From contig CAYSDI010000104.1 in the NCBI GenBank assembly GCA_964429745.1, positions 1 to 11,902 on the forward strand: a DNA stretch of 11,902 nt, in the 5' to 3' direction. The notes under the pieces are model-generated. The model was not told the origin of the DNA and searched no databases. It saw nothing but the letters and a program-made list of their open reading frames with translations. Source of the DNA: WGOA01 sp964429745. GTDB lineage: Bacteria; Bacteroidota; Bacteroidia; Chitinophagales; BACL12. Positions 1-6,967 of this stretch are shown here, one piece after another (within the stretch, counting starts at the first letter, position 1; each line of letters begins with the position of its first letter). The translations under genes and the position numbers were made by a program.

Positions 1-412
1 GGGCAAAACGGTACATGCGACCCCGCAGTTCAAAGCCGCTGTGGCCCTTCAACCCGGCCGCGTGCCTGGAAAGCACCCTGCGCAAGTTGGAGCAGTAAAG
101 GTCTTCCTCCATGTGGTCAAAGGCGCGGTCCACTTCGTTATCGGACACGCCGCGCTGCTGCAAGTGCTGCCGGATTTTGATGCGGCCCCAGTCCTCCAGG
201 CTGTATTTGTCGCGGGTAAAGGCTCGGGCGAAGCGGCTTTCGCTCTGGAAGCCATCTTGTTGCAGTTTTTCCAGCAGCGGCTCCTGCCACTCGGGTTGCA
301 GGCCCATGCGCTCCATTTTCTGGCGCACTTCGGCGGCGCTCCGCTCGCGGTAGGAACAATGTTGGGCCAGGGTTCCGTAAGCGGTGTTGTAGGCGGGGCC
401 AAAGTCCTTCAT
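1..412 (-). CDS. recX: Regulatory protein RecX (C-terminus off window)
   Basis: RecX binds RecA and modulates its filament and strand-exchange activity in the cytoplasm. The reading frame is open from ATG at 412 to the left edge (137 codons), against a usual 150-160 aa, so only about the last 20 residues are missing. It carries the RecX pattern: HCSYRERSAAEVRQKM near residues 18-33, then DGFQSESRFARAFTRDKY near 54-71, then WGRIKIRQHLQQRGVSDNEVDRAF. These correspond to the family's C-[AS]-Y-x-E-R, F-x-x-E-x-R-F-A-R-x-[FY] and W-G-R-x-K-I-x-x-x-L signatures. The frame stays open for some codons upstream of 412 but has no family-like sequence there, so I chose this ATG. No clear ribosome-binding site is visible. 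recA is not in the window. The gene is divergent from the MFS gene, with a palindromic repeat between them. Confidence 0.82.
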   Translation of the reverse strand, partial: MKDFGPAYNTAYGTLAQHCSYRERSAAEVRQKMERMGLQPEWQEPLLEKLQQDGFQSESRFARAFTRDKYSLEDWGRIKIRQHLQQRGVSDNEVDRAFDHMEEDLYCSNLRRVLSRHAAGLKGHSGFELRGRMYRFA

Positions 413-476
413 GGGGACCGTAAATTTACCGCCGCCGCTATTAAACCCGGGCTTGTTCCAGCATATTCTGCCGTAT

Positions 477-598
477 GGGTGCTTCTAAAAACCCCGGCGA
501 CAAGGCTTACCCAAGTTGCGCCACCGGAGTTTACTCCTGTAAATGAGGATGGCGCAACTTGGGCATAACGCAGGATATGGGGGTTTTTAGGAGTACCC
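477..598. repeat. 122-bp three-tier imperfect palindrome (dispersed repeat copy 1)
   Basis: Three nested inverted repeats are centred near 537. The outer arms are 477-495 and 580-598 (19 nt, 17 complementary; the other two positions allow G-U pairing). The middle arms 510-523 and 550-563 match perfectly over 14 bp (CCCAAGTTGCGCCA). The innermost arms are TTTAC 530-534 and GTAAA 539-543 around a 4-nt loop. The right half recurs at 3086-3144. The right end touches the MFS start codon at 599. It could be a MITE-like or REP-like mobile repeat, or a transcribed long hairpin. No transposase is nearby. Confidence 0.8.
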
Positions 599-1894
599 AT
601 GAAGAATACCCGGGCGATAACGCTCCTTTTTGCAGCCAACACCATTTCCGGGGCCTCGCAGGGCATTCTGCTCATTGCCGTGCCCTGGTATTTTGCGTCC
701 ATCCTGGGCCGTCCCGGGTTGTTCGGGGCCATCTACATGGCCATCAACATCGTTTCGCTGTTCTGGGGGCTTTATGCCGGTGCGCTGGTTGACCGCTACG
801 ACCGGCGGCGCATTTTCCTGACGGCGTCGTTGCTCGGAGCGCTGGTGTCGGGGTCTATGGCGGCGGTTGGCTTTGCGATGGGCACCGTTCCTATCTGGGC
901 GGCGGCGACGGCGTTCTCTATCACCATTCTGATTTTCAACATTCACTACCCCAACCTCTACGCGTTCGGGCAGGAGATCACGCCCCCGGAACACTACGGG
1001 CGCATCACCAGCTATTTGGAGGTACAGGGGCAGCTAACCAATGCGTTAGCGGGCGCGGTCGGCGCGCTTTTGCTCGAAGGGGTGGATTGGTCGCTAAGCG
1101 GCATGCCCGGTTTTCTCGGGGGGCTCTTCGGGCCGGGTGCGCGGCTGCACATTGAGGCCTGGTCGCTGCAAGAAGTGTTGTTGCTGGACGGCATCACTTA
1201 CCTGGCGTCGTTCGTGCTGCTGCTGTTCATGCGTTACCAGCGCATCGCCGAGCGCAAGATCACCCCCGGTTCGGTTTGGCAGCGCATGCGGGGAGGGCTG
1301 GCCTGGCTAAAACAGCAGCCCGCCGTGTTGGTGTTTGGCAGCGCCAGCTACGCCATTTTCGTCACCATTCTGGTCACCACGTTTTACCTGCAGGCCGTGT
1401 ACGTGGAATACCACCTCGAAGCCAGCGTATCGGTGTATGCGTGGTCTGAGGTGGCATTTTCGCTGGGTTCCGTGTTGGCTGGCCTGCTGATCATGCGGTT
1501 CTTCGGGGGCATGCGCAAAGCCCGCGCCATCGGCATCCTGTCGGTCTTTGCCGCGTCGTTTTTCCTCATCGGCATGTTCAACCACTGGCTGCCGTTGTTC
1601 TACGGCACGTTCTTTCTGCTGGGCACGAGCAATGCTGGCACGCGCATTCTGCGGGTAACCTGGCTGTTTAACCACGTGCCCAACGACACCATCGGCCGCG
1701 TCGGGGGCGTGTTCAATTCAATCAATGTGCTGTGCCGCATTGCATTTCTGGGCCTGTTCGCGTTGCCGTTCTTTGCCGGCGAGGGCGTCATTTGGGCGTT
1801 CTTTTTGCAGGCGCTCTTGATTTTGGGAGCCGCCGGCGTGTTGTTGTGGAACGAGCGGCGTACGCCGCCGGCTCAGGCAGCAGAAGCACCATAA
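599..1894 (+). CDS. MFS family transporter
   Basis: This is an inner-membrane secondary transporter of the major facilitator superfamily; the substrate cannot be told from the sequence. The 431 residues form about 12 hydrophobic segments. MFS motif A lies in the loop after the second segment (GALVDRYDRRRI, residues 61-72). A basic cytoplasmic stretch (MRYQRIAERKITPG) separates the two halves, as is usual. The loop around residues 165-185 is rich in Gly and Pro and longer than usual. Overall it resembles the MFS efflux/MFS_3-type permeases. The start is ATG at 599, directly next to the end of a palindromic repeat; I see neither a ribosome-binding site nor a TAnnTTTG promoter. It is convergent with the heme A synthase gene, with a gap of about 65 bp. 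The tail (RRTPPAQAAEAP) is hydrophilic. Confidence 0.88.
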   Translation: MKNTRAITLLFAANTISGASQGILLIAVPWYFASILGRPGLFGAIYMAINIVSLFWGLYAGALVDRYDRRRIFLTASLLGALVSGSMAAVGFAMGTVPIWAAATAFSITILIFNIHYPNLYAFGQEITPPEHYGRITSYLEVQGQLTNALAGAVGALLLEGVDWSLSGMPGFLGGLFGPGARLHIEAWSLQEVLLLDGITYLASFVLLLFMRYQRIAERKITPGSVWQRMRGGLAWLKQQPAVLVFGSASYAIFVTILVTTFYLQAVYVEYHLEASVSVYAWSEVAFSLGSVLAGLLIMRFFGGMRKARAIGILSVFAASFFLIGMFNHWLPLFYGTFFLLGTSNAGTRILRVTWLFNHVPNDTIGRVGGVFNSINVLCRIAFLGLFALPFFAGEGVIWAFFLQALLILGAAGVLLWNERRTPPAQAAEAP

Positions 1895-1960
1895 CATAAC
1901 ATATGTTGTGTTTTGCGAGGGGCTCCTTTCCCCCGAAAATAAACCCGGGCGAAGGGCGGT
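1895..1960. other. Convergent intergenic gap with weak hairpins
   Basis: This gap separates the MFS and heme A synthase stop codons. An AT-rich inverted repeat centred on AACATATGTT is followed by a TTTT run on the plus strand and could be a weak terminator. A second short pairing is GGGG/CCCC around 1920-1935. Neither is a convincing intrinsic terminator. The 10-mer GGGCGAAGGG occurs at 1947-1956; the same motif recurs at 6332 and 8630. Confidence 0.35.
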
Positions 1961-3034
1961 TTAGCGCTGAGCGGCCCCCGCTGAACCTGCAGAAACCGGC
2001 GCCGTGCTGCGGTGCAAAAAGACGAGCACGCCCACGAGCAGGAAGGCGCAAAGCTGGTGCAGCACGCCCAATTCCAGGTGAATGCGCTGCGGATTGGACA
2101 GCAAAATGGTGCCAATGCCCAAGCCAACTTGCAGCAACACCACCAGGAACAGCGCGCCGGCTCCGCGTTGAAACGCGCGGTCCAGCGTGTTGCGGCTGCG
2201 CCACCAGAACAGGGCGGTCAGGGCCAAGACCAGAAGTGCGAGCGTGCGGTGCAAAAACTGCACATTGACGATAAATTGCGGGGTGATGGTGTTGTGGCGC
2301 ACCGTTTGCCATTCCACGCCGCGCTTGAACAGCTTTTGGGGCACGAGTTCACCGTTCATGTCAGGCCAGGTGTTGTAGTGGCGGGCGGCGTCCGAACCGG
2401 CCACGAGACCGCCGTAGGCAATTTGCACCAACACAAGAAGCGTCAGTACCCAAAGCAGCGTTTTGAAGCGCTGATGGCCGTCGCGGGGCTTGCCGCTTGC
2501 TGTGTTGACGGGCAACACCATGCGGTAGAGCCAGGCAAAAAGGGCCAACGCCAGAAAGAGGTGTGCGGTAAGGCGGTAAGGGCTGACCCAGGGATTGTCA
2601 TCCATGCCGCTCTTCACCATAAGCCAACCCATGGTGGCCTGCGCAGCGCCGAGTAAGACCACGCCGCCCAGGGCAAGCCCGAGCTTTCGGTCAATCCAGC
2701 CTTTAGCCACAAAAATCACGAAGGGAAAGAAAAACACCAGCCCAATCAGCCGGGCCCACGCGCGGTGAATGTACTCCCACCAGTAAATTCCCTTGAATTC
2801 ATCCAGGGTAAAATCGGCGTTTTTCTGGTAAAATTCGGGGTAGCGGCGGTAATCGTCAAAGGCGCGCACCCAGGCTTCTTCGTTCAACGGGGGAAGGGCC
2901 CCTTTAATCGGTTCCCAACTGGTCATGGATAATCCCGAATCGGTGAGCCGCGTAATGCCGCCGATGGAAACTTGCACCAGCACCATCAATATCCCGACCC
3001 AAAGCCAACCTTTAACCCACTTGTTTTTCACCAT
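1961..3034 (-). CDS. ctaA: Heme A synthase, COX15/CtaA family
   Basis: This membrane enzyme oxidises the C8 methyl of heme O to the formyl group of heme A, the cofactor of aa3-type cytochrome oxidases. The 357 residues contain about eight transmembrane segments. Family landmarks are GGITRLTDSGLSMTSW (25-40), the conserved Glu87-His90 pair in WWEYIHRAWARL, and His158 (LTAHLFLAL), His262 (FLHRTLAL) and His326 (LHQLCAF), which are the heme ligands by family analogy. The insert after the first segment matches the long mitochondrial/alphaproteobacterial COX15 type rather than the short Bacillus CtaA. The frame stays open upstream to 3415, but that stretch is non-homologous and overlaps the next gene antisense, so I start at ATG 3034. 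A TATCTTTG box ends 7 nt before this ATG. The partner genes (ctaB, oxidase subunits) are not in the window. Confidence 0.93.
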   Translation of the reverse strand: MVKNKWVKGWLWVGILMVLVQVSIGGITRLTDSGLSMTSWEPIKGALPPLNEEAWVRAFDDYRRYPEFYQKNADFTLDEFKGIYWWEYIHRAWARLIGLVFFFPFVIFVAKGWIDRKLGLALGGVVLLGAAQATMGWLMVKSGMDDNPWVSPYRLTAHLFLALALFAWLYRMVLPVNTASGKPRDGHQRFKTLLWVLTLLVLVQIAYGGLVAGSDAARHYNTWPDMNGELVPQKLFKRGVEWQTVRHNTITPQFIVNVQFLHRTLALLVLALTALFWWRSRNTLDRAFQRGAGALFLVVLLQVGLGIGTILLSNPQRIHLELGVLHQLCAFLLVGVLVFLHRSTAPVSAGSAGAAQR

Positions 3035-3040
3035 TCGCGG

Positions 3041-3048
3041 CAAAGATA
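3041..3048 (-). promoter_or_regulatory. Candidate Bacteroidota -7 box for heme A synthase
   Basis: On the minus strand the sequence TATCTTTG matches the Bacteroidota -7 consensus TAnnTTTG exactly and ends 6 nt before the ATG at 3034. If used, transcription would begin at or next to the start codon, giving a leaderless or nearly leaderless mRNA. I see no good TTG/TTTG -33 element at the expected distance, so this is a candidate only. Confidence 0.35.
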
Positions 3049-3085
3049 CCCAGTGCGGGCCTGGGCTCGGACGGTTTCCATGGAA

Positions 3086-3144
3086 GTAAATGAGGACGTT
3101 AAAAATTGGGCACAACGCAGGATATGGGGTTTTTAGAAGTACCC
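3086..3144. repeat. Half copy of the palindromic repeat (copy 2)
   Basis: This matches 539-598. An 11-nt GTAAATGAGGA block is followed by about 10 diverged bases. The next 38 or so bases then match with two substitutions and one missing G. The diverged block is exactly where copy 1 has its middle hairpin arm, and the left half of the palindrome is absent here, so copy 2 cannot form the long hairpin. Its right end overlaps by one base the stop codon of the minus-strand secreted-protein gene. In both copies the repeat boundary coincides with a gene boundary. Confidence 0.78.
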
Positions 3145-4031
3145 TAAGGCCGCGGATAAAAACGCGACGGCCCCCAAACCAGATACTCCAGGTCGTGCCA
3201 GGTGTCCAGAAACAGGGCCAGGTAGGCCTTCTGTCCGCGCTTGCCGCCGGTGCTAAGTTCCAGACCAATGCGGTAGCGGGTGCTCGCCAATCCGGGTTCT
3301 CCGGAGGCGCTGTAGTCAATTTCCAAAATTTCGAACTCGCCTCCACCTTCCGGCAGCGTGATGACCACCGAGTCAGGTCCAAAAGCAAAGGTGCTGGAGC
3401 CGTCCAGCAATTCAATGCCAGACTGAAGCGCTACGTGGGCTTCGTAGAGAAAGGGCACAAACAGCAGGCTAAACGTGCTGTCGTAAACCTCGAGGTTGAA
3501 TTCCTGCCGGTTGGTGAACAGCGCATCCAGTTCGGCGCGGTCTACGGCGGGGCGGTCGGGCAAGGTAAAGTCGTGGCGGCCCTGATCCAAGGTAAAGAGT
3601 GTAAAGCGTTTGACGAACGACTCTTCATCCGTGTGCACCACCATGCTGAAGGGCACGGAGGGATGGTTGCGGTCCAGGATCTCAGCGATGAAGCCTTCTT
3701 CAGATTTTTGAATGTCGGCCAGGTAATAACTGCTGTCCAACCCGTCAACGCCAGTGATTTTCAGCTCAATCTGGTCAAAGGTGATGCTGAGTCCTCCCGG
3801 AGGCGCGAAACTGATGTCTCCGCCGGACCGGTGCTCCTGCGGGTGAAAAGTCATTCCCCTGAGATCTGCCGGATGATAAAACGCCTGGTCTGATTGAAAG
3901 GTGTAGCTGCTGTCCAGTACCGCCGACAAGTCTTGGGCGTGCGCCATTAAAGGGGCTGCAAGTGCCCAAAAGAGCCCTGTCATTGCTGCGTGGAAGCGAA
4001 TGTGACGAGGTAAAAGGTCCTTTCCAGGCAT
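3144..4031 (-). CDS. Hypothetical secreted protein
   Basis: I do not recognise this family. From ATG 4031 it has 295 residues. A basic N-region (MPGKDLLPRHIRFH) and a hydrophobic core (MTGLFWALAAPLMAHA) suggest a signal peptide cut near AHA-QD, so export to the periplasm or beyond is likely. The mature part alternates hydrophobic and charged residues with no cysteines, suggesting an all-beta fold; there are no membrane segments and no T9SS sorting tail. A GTG four codons upstream (4043) is in frame but less likely. It is divergent from the T9SS cargo gene. Its leader contains the palindrome CCACCGGTGG (4040-4049) and a 12-bp-arm hairpin (4070-4101). The stop codon overlaps a dispersed repeat by one base. 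Confidence 0.75.
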   Translation of the reverse strand: MPGKDLLPRHIRFHAAMTGLFWALAAPLMAHAQDLSAVLDSSYTFQSDQAFYHPADLRGMTFHPQEHRSGGDISFAPPGGLSITFDQIELKITGVDGLDSSYYLADIQKSEEGFIAEILDRNHPSVPFSMVVHTDEESFVKRFTLFTLDQGRHDFTLPDRPAVDRAELDALFTNRQEFNLEVYDSTFSLLFVPFLYEAHVALQSGIELLDGSSTFAFGPDSVVITLPEGGGEFEILEIDYSASGEPGLASTRYRIGLELSTGGKRGQKAYLALFLDTWHDLEYLVWGPSRFYPRP

Positions 4032-4039
4032 ATCGTGGT

Positions 4040-4049
4040 CCACCGGTGG
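4040..4049. promoter_or_regulatory. Perfect 10-bp palindrome upstream of the secreted-protein start
   Basis: CCACCGGTGG is a perfect palindrome placed 9-18 nt upstream of ATG 4031 on the minus strand, where a ribosome-binding site would normally sit. It could be a protein-binding site or a short hairpin that limits initiation, or it could be coincidental. Confidence 0.25.
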
Positions 4050-4069
4050 TTAGGCGATGGGTGGGCAAA

Positions 4070-4101
4070 AAGAAGGGAAGGTGGTCACCCCTTCCCTTCT
4101 T
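4070..4101 (-). terminator. Terminator-like hairpin in the leader of the secreted-protein gene
   Basis: Perfect 12-bp arms AAGAAGGGAAGG (4070-4081) and CCTTCCCTTCTT (4090-4101) enclose 8 nt. Read on the minus strand, the stem runs directly into a T-rich tract (TTCTTTTTG), as in an intrinsic terminator; the plus strand has no such tract. On the minus strand it lies about 38 nt before the start codon at 4031, with no minus-strand gene ending upstream of it. It is therefore either an attenuator in the 5' leader or a stop for antisense transcripts leaving the T9SS gene region. Confidence 0.55.
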
Positions 4102-4196
4102 CGACGGATCAAATGATGCAAATCCTAATTGCATTGTTCGTTTACGGTCAAGGGTTAAGCAAAGTTTCAGATTAAGAGGCATTTATTTCTTCAGGA

Positions 4197-4204
4197 TAAC
4201 TTTG
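4197..4204 (+). promoter_or_regulatory. Candidate -7 box for the T9SS cargo gene
   Basis: TAACTTTG matches the Bacteroidota TAnnTTTG consensus exactly, in an AT-rich stretch 84 nt upstream of the ATG at 4288. It would give an untranslated leader of roughly 75 nt. No clear TTTG -33 element is present; TTTATTT around 4182 is the nearest candidate. Confidence 0.3.
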
Positions 4205-4287
4205 GGTAGCGCTTTGAAGAGCTGACTCATTTTACTACTTTAGACATTCACTTGATTAACAATGCATTTGATCACTAAACCTTAACC

Positions 4288-6261
4288 ATGATGACAACTA
4301 CACGTTTTTTTATAATGATGCTCGCTTGTTGTGCCTTCCTGGCGGCAGGCACTCAGCAGGCTGTGGCCCAGTGTGCTCCAGGCCAGACGCAAGTAACCAT
4401 TGCCGTTACCCCGGGTTCTTTCCCCGCTGAACTGGTATGGGACCTGGTGGATAACGTAACCGCTACGGTGGTGGCATCACGTGCTTGCGGAACAGCCGGT
4501 GGCACTACGCAAAACATTTGCCTGAACGACGGCCAGACCTACACCTTCAACGCCCGGGACGACTGGGGTGACGGTTGGAACGGCGCCACCTTCACCATCA
4601 CCAAAACGGTCGGTGGTTGTGGCATTGTCTCCGGTTCGCCCAATAACCTCGCTGCTGGCGACAACACAGACAACTGCGTAGGCTTCCAATTGGAGCAAAG
4701 CGTAACCTTCCAAACGGATGCTCCCATTGCTGGTTGTACGAACCCGGCTGCAAGCAATTACAATCCATGCGCCACAATTGATAACGGATCATGTATTGCG
4801 CCTGCACCTAACAACACCTGCGCAAATGCCATTGACATTGCCAGCGGCACTTGTTACACGGGCTCGAACGTTGGCGCCACGGCTGGCGATGGCCCATTAG
4901 GGGCTGCCTGTATTGACGGGAGCCTCACTCCTGCTGACATCTGGTTCACGACCACGGTGGGCGCTTCTGGTGCGGTTAACCTTATTACTGCCGACAACCC
5001 TGGCTTCAGCTCCATTTTTGAGCTGTACTTAGGCACTTGTGGCAGCTTGGGCACAGGCATCCTGGCCAGCCTCAGCGCCTGCAACAACTACGGCGACGGT
5101 GGTGGCATTACTTTAAGCGGTCTTCCCGCAGGCGCCGTTTTAGTTATCCGCTACTGGGACTTTAACAGCAACGACTTTGGCGCACTTACCCTTTGTGTGG
5201 AAGAACCCGCAGTACCCATCGCTGGTTGTACAGACCCCTGCGCTAGCAACTACAATCCGGACGCCACCATTGACGATGGCTCCTGCACCTTGCCCGCTAC
5301 CGATGCAGACGATTGCTCTAGCGCTGCCGCCGTTGGCGCAGGCGTTACTGCTTTCTATTCAGGGGGAGCTACCGGTACGGACATTTCGAGCTGCACCAGC
5401 AACGACTCGCAGGACATCTGGTTTGCCTACACCATTCCAATTGGTTATGACAGCGTGTTGGTGTATACCTGCGGTTCTTCATTTGACACAGGCTTGAGCC
5501 TGTGGGATGCATGTGGCGGCAGCGAAATTGCCTGCAACGACGACGGAACCCCAGCCGGTGGCAGCACGTGTGGTGGCAGCACCTTCCAGTCTTACATCCT
5601 TTTGACTGACTCTGCTTTGGGCGCGCTGGAAGGCAGCACCATATACATCCGTATTGCCGGGTTTGCTGGCAGCAGTGGCTGCGGTGACTTGAACATCGAA
5701 GAGCTCGGAGCGCCGCCGTTTGTTTGCATAGAGCCGCAAAACCCAGTTTCGGCCTTAACCCCCGGTGGGGTAACCTTGAGCTGGGATGCTACGCCCGGCG
5801 CGCTTGCTTACCGCGTTACCGGTGGTCCGGTGGGTGGCCCATACGTGAACCGTACTTCGGCTACCAACAGCAAGAATATCCCGAACAGCGCCTTGAACGC
5901 AGGGACTTGCTACGAGTGGCGCGTTCGTGCCAAGTGTCTGGATAACAGCGTTTCCGGCTACTCCAGCTTGGCGGGCTTCTGCATTCCTGTGGCCCGTATG
6001 GACGGAACAGCTGATGTGCAACTGTTCCCCAACCCGGCTGATCAGCAGTCCGTGTTGAGCTTCAGCGCCGATGCCGACGAAGCCATGACCGTCCAGGTTT
6101 ACGACCTGAGCGGCAAATTGATGATGACGGAAAGCCTGAACGCAACTGCAGGCGCCAACAACTACACGTTGAACACGGCTCAGCTCGCCGATGGCAGCTA
6201 CCTGGTTCAACTGATGGGCGAGACCCGGAACTTCGCCATGATGGTAGACGTGAAGCATTAA
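4288..6261 (+). CDS. T9SS type A sorting domain-containing secreted protein
   Basis: This is a large secreted or surface protein with a predicted Sec signal peptide (residues 1-28, cut after AVA-Q). A first beta-domain contains DDWGDGWNGATF (about 91-102), a motif common in Bacteroidota exoproteins. Two copies follow of a cysteine- and Asp/Asn-rich motif of the form IAGCTxPxASNYNPxATIDxGSC (about 147-169 and 311-333), each introducing a PPC-like beta-sandwich with an IWF core. An FN3-like domain covers about 477-565 (LSWDATPGALAYRV). The C-terminal 90 residues (LFPNPA, then VQVYDLSGKLM, then LADGSYLVQL) form a type A sorting domain, normally removed as the type IX system moves the protein across the outer membrane. 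No catalytic motif is visible, so an adhesive or matrix role is inferred. A strong terminator follows. Confidence 0.92.
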   Translation: MMTTTRFFIMMLACCAFLAAGTQQAVAQCAPGQTQVTIAVTPGSFPAELVWDLVDNVTATVVASRACGTAGGTTQNICLNDGQTYTFNARDDWGDGWNGATFTITKTVGGCGIVSGSPNNLAAGDNTDNCVGFQLEQSVTFQTDAPIAGCTNPAASNYNPCATIDNGSCIAPAPNNTCANAIDIASGTCYTGSNVGATAGDGPLGAACIDGSLTPADIWFTTTVGASGAVNLITADNPGFSSIFELYLGTCGSLGTGILASLSACNNYGDGGGITLSGLPAGAVLVIRYWDFNSNDFGALTLCVEEPAVPIAGCTDPCASNYNPDATIDDGSCTLPATDADDCSSAAAVGAGVTAFYSGGATGTDISSCTSNDSQDIWFAYTIPIGYDSVLVYTCGSSFDTGLSLWDACGGSEIACNDDGTPAGGSTCGGSTFQSYILLTDSALGALEGSTIYIRIAGFAGSSGCGDLNIEELGAPPFVCIEPQNPVSALTPGGVTLSWDATPGALAYRVTGGPVGGPYVNRTSATNSKNIPNSALNAGTCYEWRVRAKCLDNSVSGYSSLAGFCIPVARMDGTADVQLFPNPADQQSVLSFSADADEAMTVQVYDLSGKLMMTESLNATAGANNYTLNTAQLADGSYLVQLMGETRNFAMMVDVKH

Positions 6262-6295
6262 GCTTCCCGGTTTTACCCCTTTAGATGAATGAAAG

Positions 6296-6330
6296 AGAGG
6301 CTGCTTCCTTCGGGGAGCAGCCTCTTTGTT
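6296..6330 (+). terminator. Intrinsic terminator with UUCG tetraloop
   Basis: AGAGGCTGCT (6296-6305) pairs perfectly with AGCAGCCTCT (6316-6325). The stem is closed further by T-G and CC-GG around a TTCG tetraloop, giving about 13 bp, followed by TTGTTT. It lies 35 nt after the T9SS gene stop. In the other direction the downstream tract is only moderately T-rich (TCTTTCATT), so it may also serve the convergent tetR gene. Confidence 0.85.
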
Positions 6331-6355
6331 TGGGCGAAGGGGGTTCGTGCGCTGG

Positions 6356-6967
6356 TCAGCCTTCTGGTTCTTGCGGCGCGGCGGGTGGCTGCAAACCGCG
6401 GTAGAACAACTGCGCCATCATGCGCGCGTGGTGCTCCGCTTTTAAGGCAATGCCGCGTTCGTGAAATTGAATGAGCAGTTCCAGCGCAGAGCCCACCATA
6501 GAAAAACCTGCAATGGCGATTTCCTCCTCGGTCAGGTGGTTAAAAAAACCGCTGCTCCGCATGTCTTCTGCCAGAAGATTTAATATGGGGTCGAGTTTGG
6601 GTCCGGCCATCAGCGCTTCGCGTGTAGCGCTTTGGTTTCTGGCCAGGAGCTTCATGGCGTCCGGATGCGATTCAAATATTGAGAAAACAATCAAGTAGGC
6701 ATCCGCCAGGAAGGAAAATGGGTCGGGGGCATTGCGCCGCGCCTGGTGCGCCAGATCAGAGGAGGCCTTGTGGATTTCGCCGACAATGCAGTCCCAGATC
6801 TCCTCCACCGTTTCGAAATAATTGTAAAACGTGCCCCGGGCAAGGCCTGATTCACGGACAATGTCGCTGATCCGGGTATTTTCCAGTCCCTTCTCGGCAA
6901 ACACCCGGTAGGCGGCATCCAGGATTCTGGCCCGGTTCTCCGCCTTGTTCTTTGCGAGTTTACCCAT
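6356..6967 (-). CDS. TetR/AcrR family transcriptional regulator
   Basis: This is a one-component DNA-binding repressor that normally releases DNA on binding a small molecule. The 203 residues are a typical length. The N-terminal helix-turn-helix is clear: ARILDAAYRVFAEKGLENTR (13-32) followed by ISDIVRESGLARGTFYNYF (33-51), ending in the family's FYxYF signature. The C-terminal all-alpha region (about 60-190) shows no family-specific ligand motif. The start is ATG 6967, and homology begins within ten residues of it. It is divergent from a flavin-containing monooxygenase gene; a perfect palindrome at 7216-7241 in the shared intergenic region is the best candidate operator. Regulation of the monooxygenase is inferred from this layout. 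The tail QPPAAPQEPEG is low in complexity. Confidence 0.9.
   Translation of the reverse strand: MGKLAKNKAENRARILDAAYRVFAEKGLENTRISDIVRESGLARGTFYNYFETVEEIWDCIVGEIHKASSDLAHQARRNAPDPFSFLADAYLIVFSIFESHPDAMKLLARNQSATREALMAGPKLDPILNLLAEDMRSSGFFNHLTEEEIAIAGFSMVGSALELLIQFHERGIALKAEHHARMMAQLFYRGLQPPAAPQEPEG

Noticed and set aside
41..568. 175-codon plus-strand frame over recX
   Set aside because: The minus-strand frame carries clear RecX motifs; this one is its antisense and extends into the palindromic repeat.
3035..3415. Upstream extension of the heme A synthase frame (127 extra codons)
   Set aside because: It has no family similarity, runs through the repeat at 3086-3144 and lies antisense to the secreted-protein gene; the COX15 homology begins right after ATG 3034.
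3090..3893. 267-codon plus-strand frame
   Set aside because: It is antisense to the secreted-protein gene, whose signal peptide and composition are convincing, and begins in the dispersed repeat.
5755..6258. 167-codon minus-strand frame
   Set aside because: It is antisense to the FN3 and sorting domains of the T9SS protein, which are well supported.
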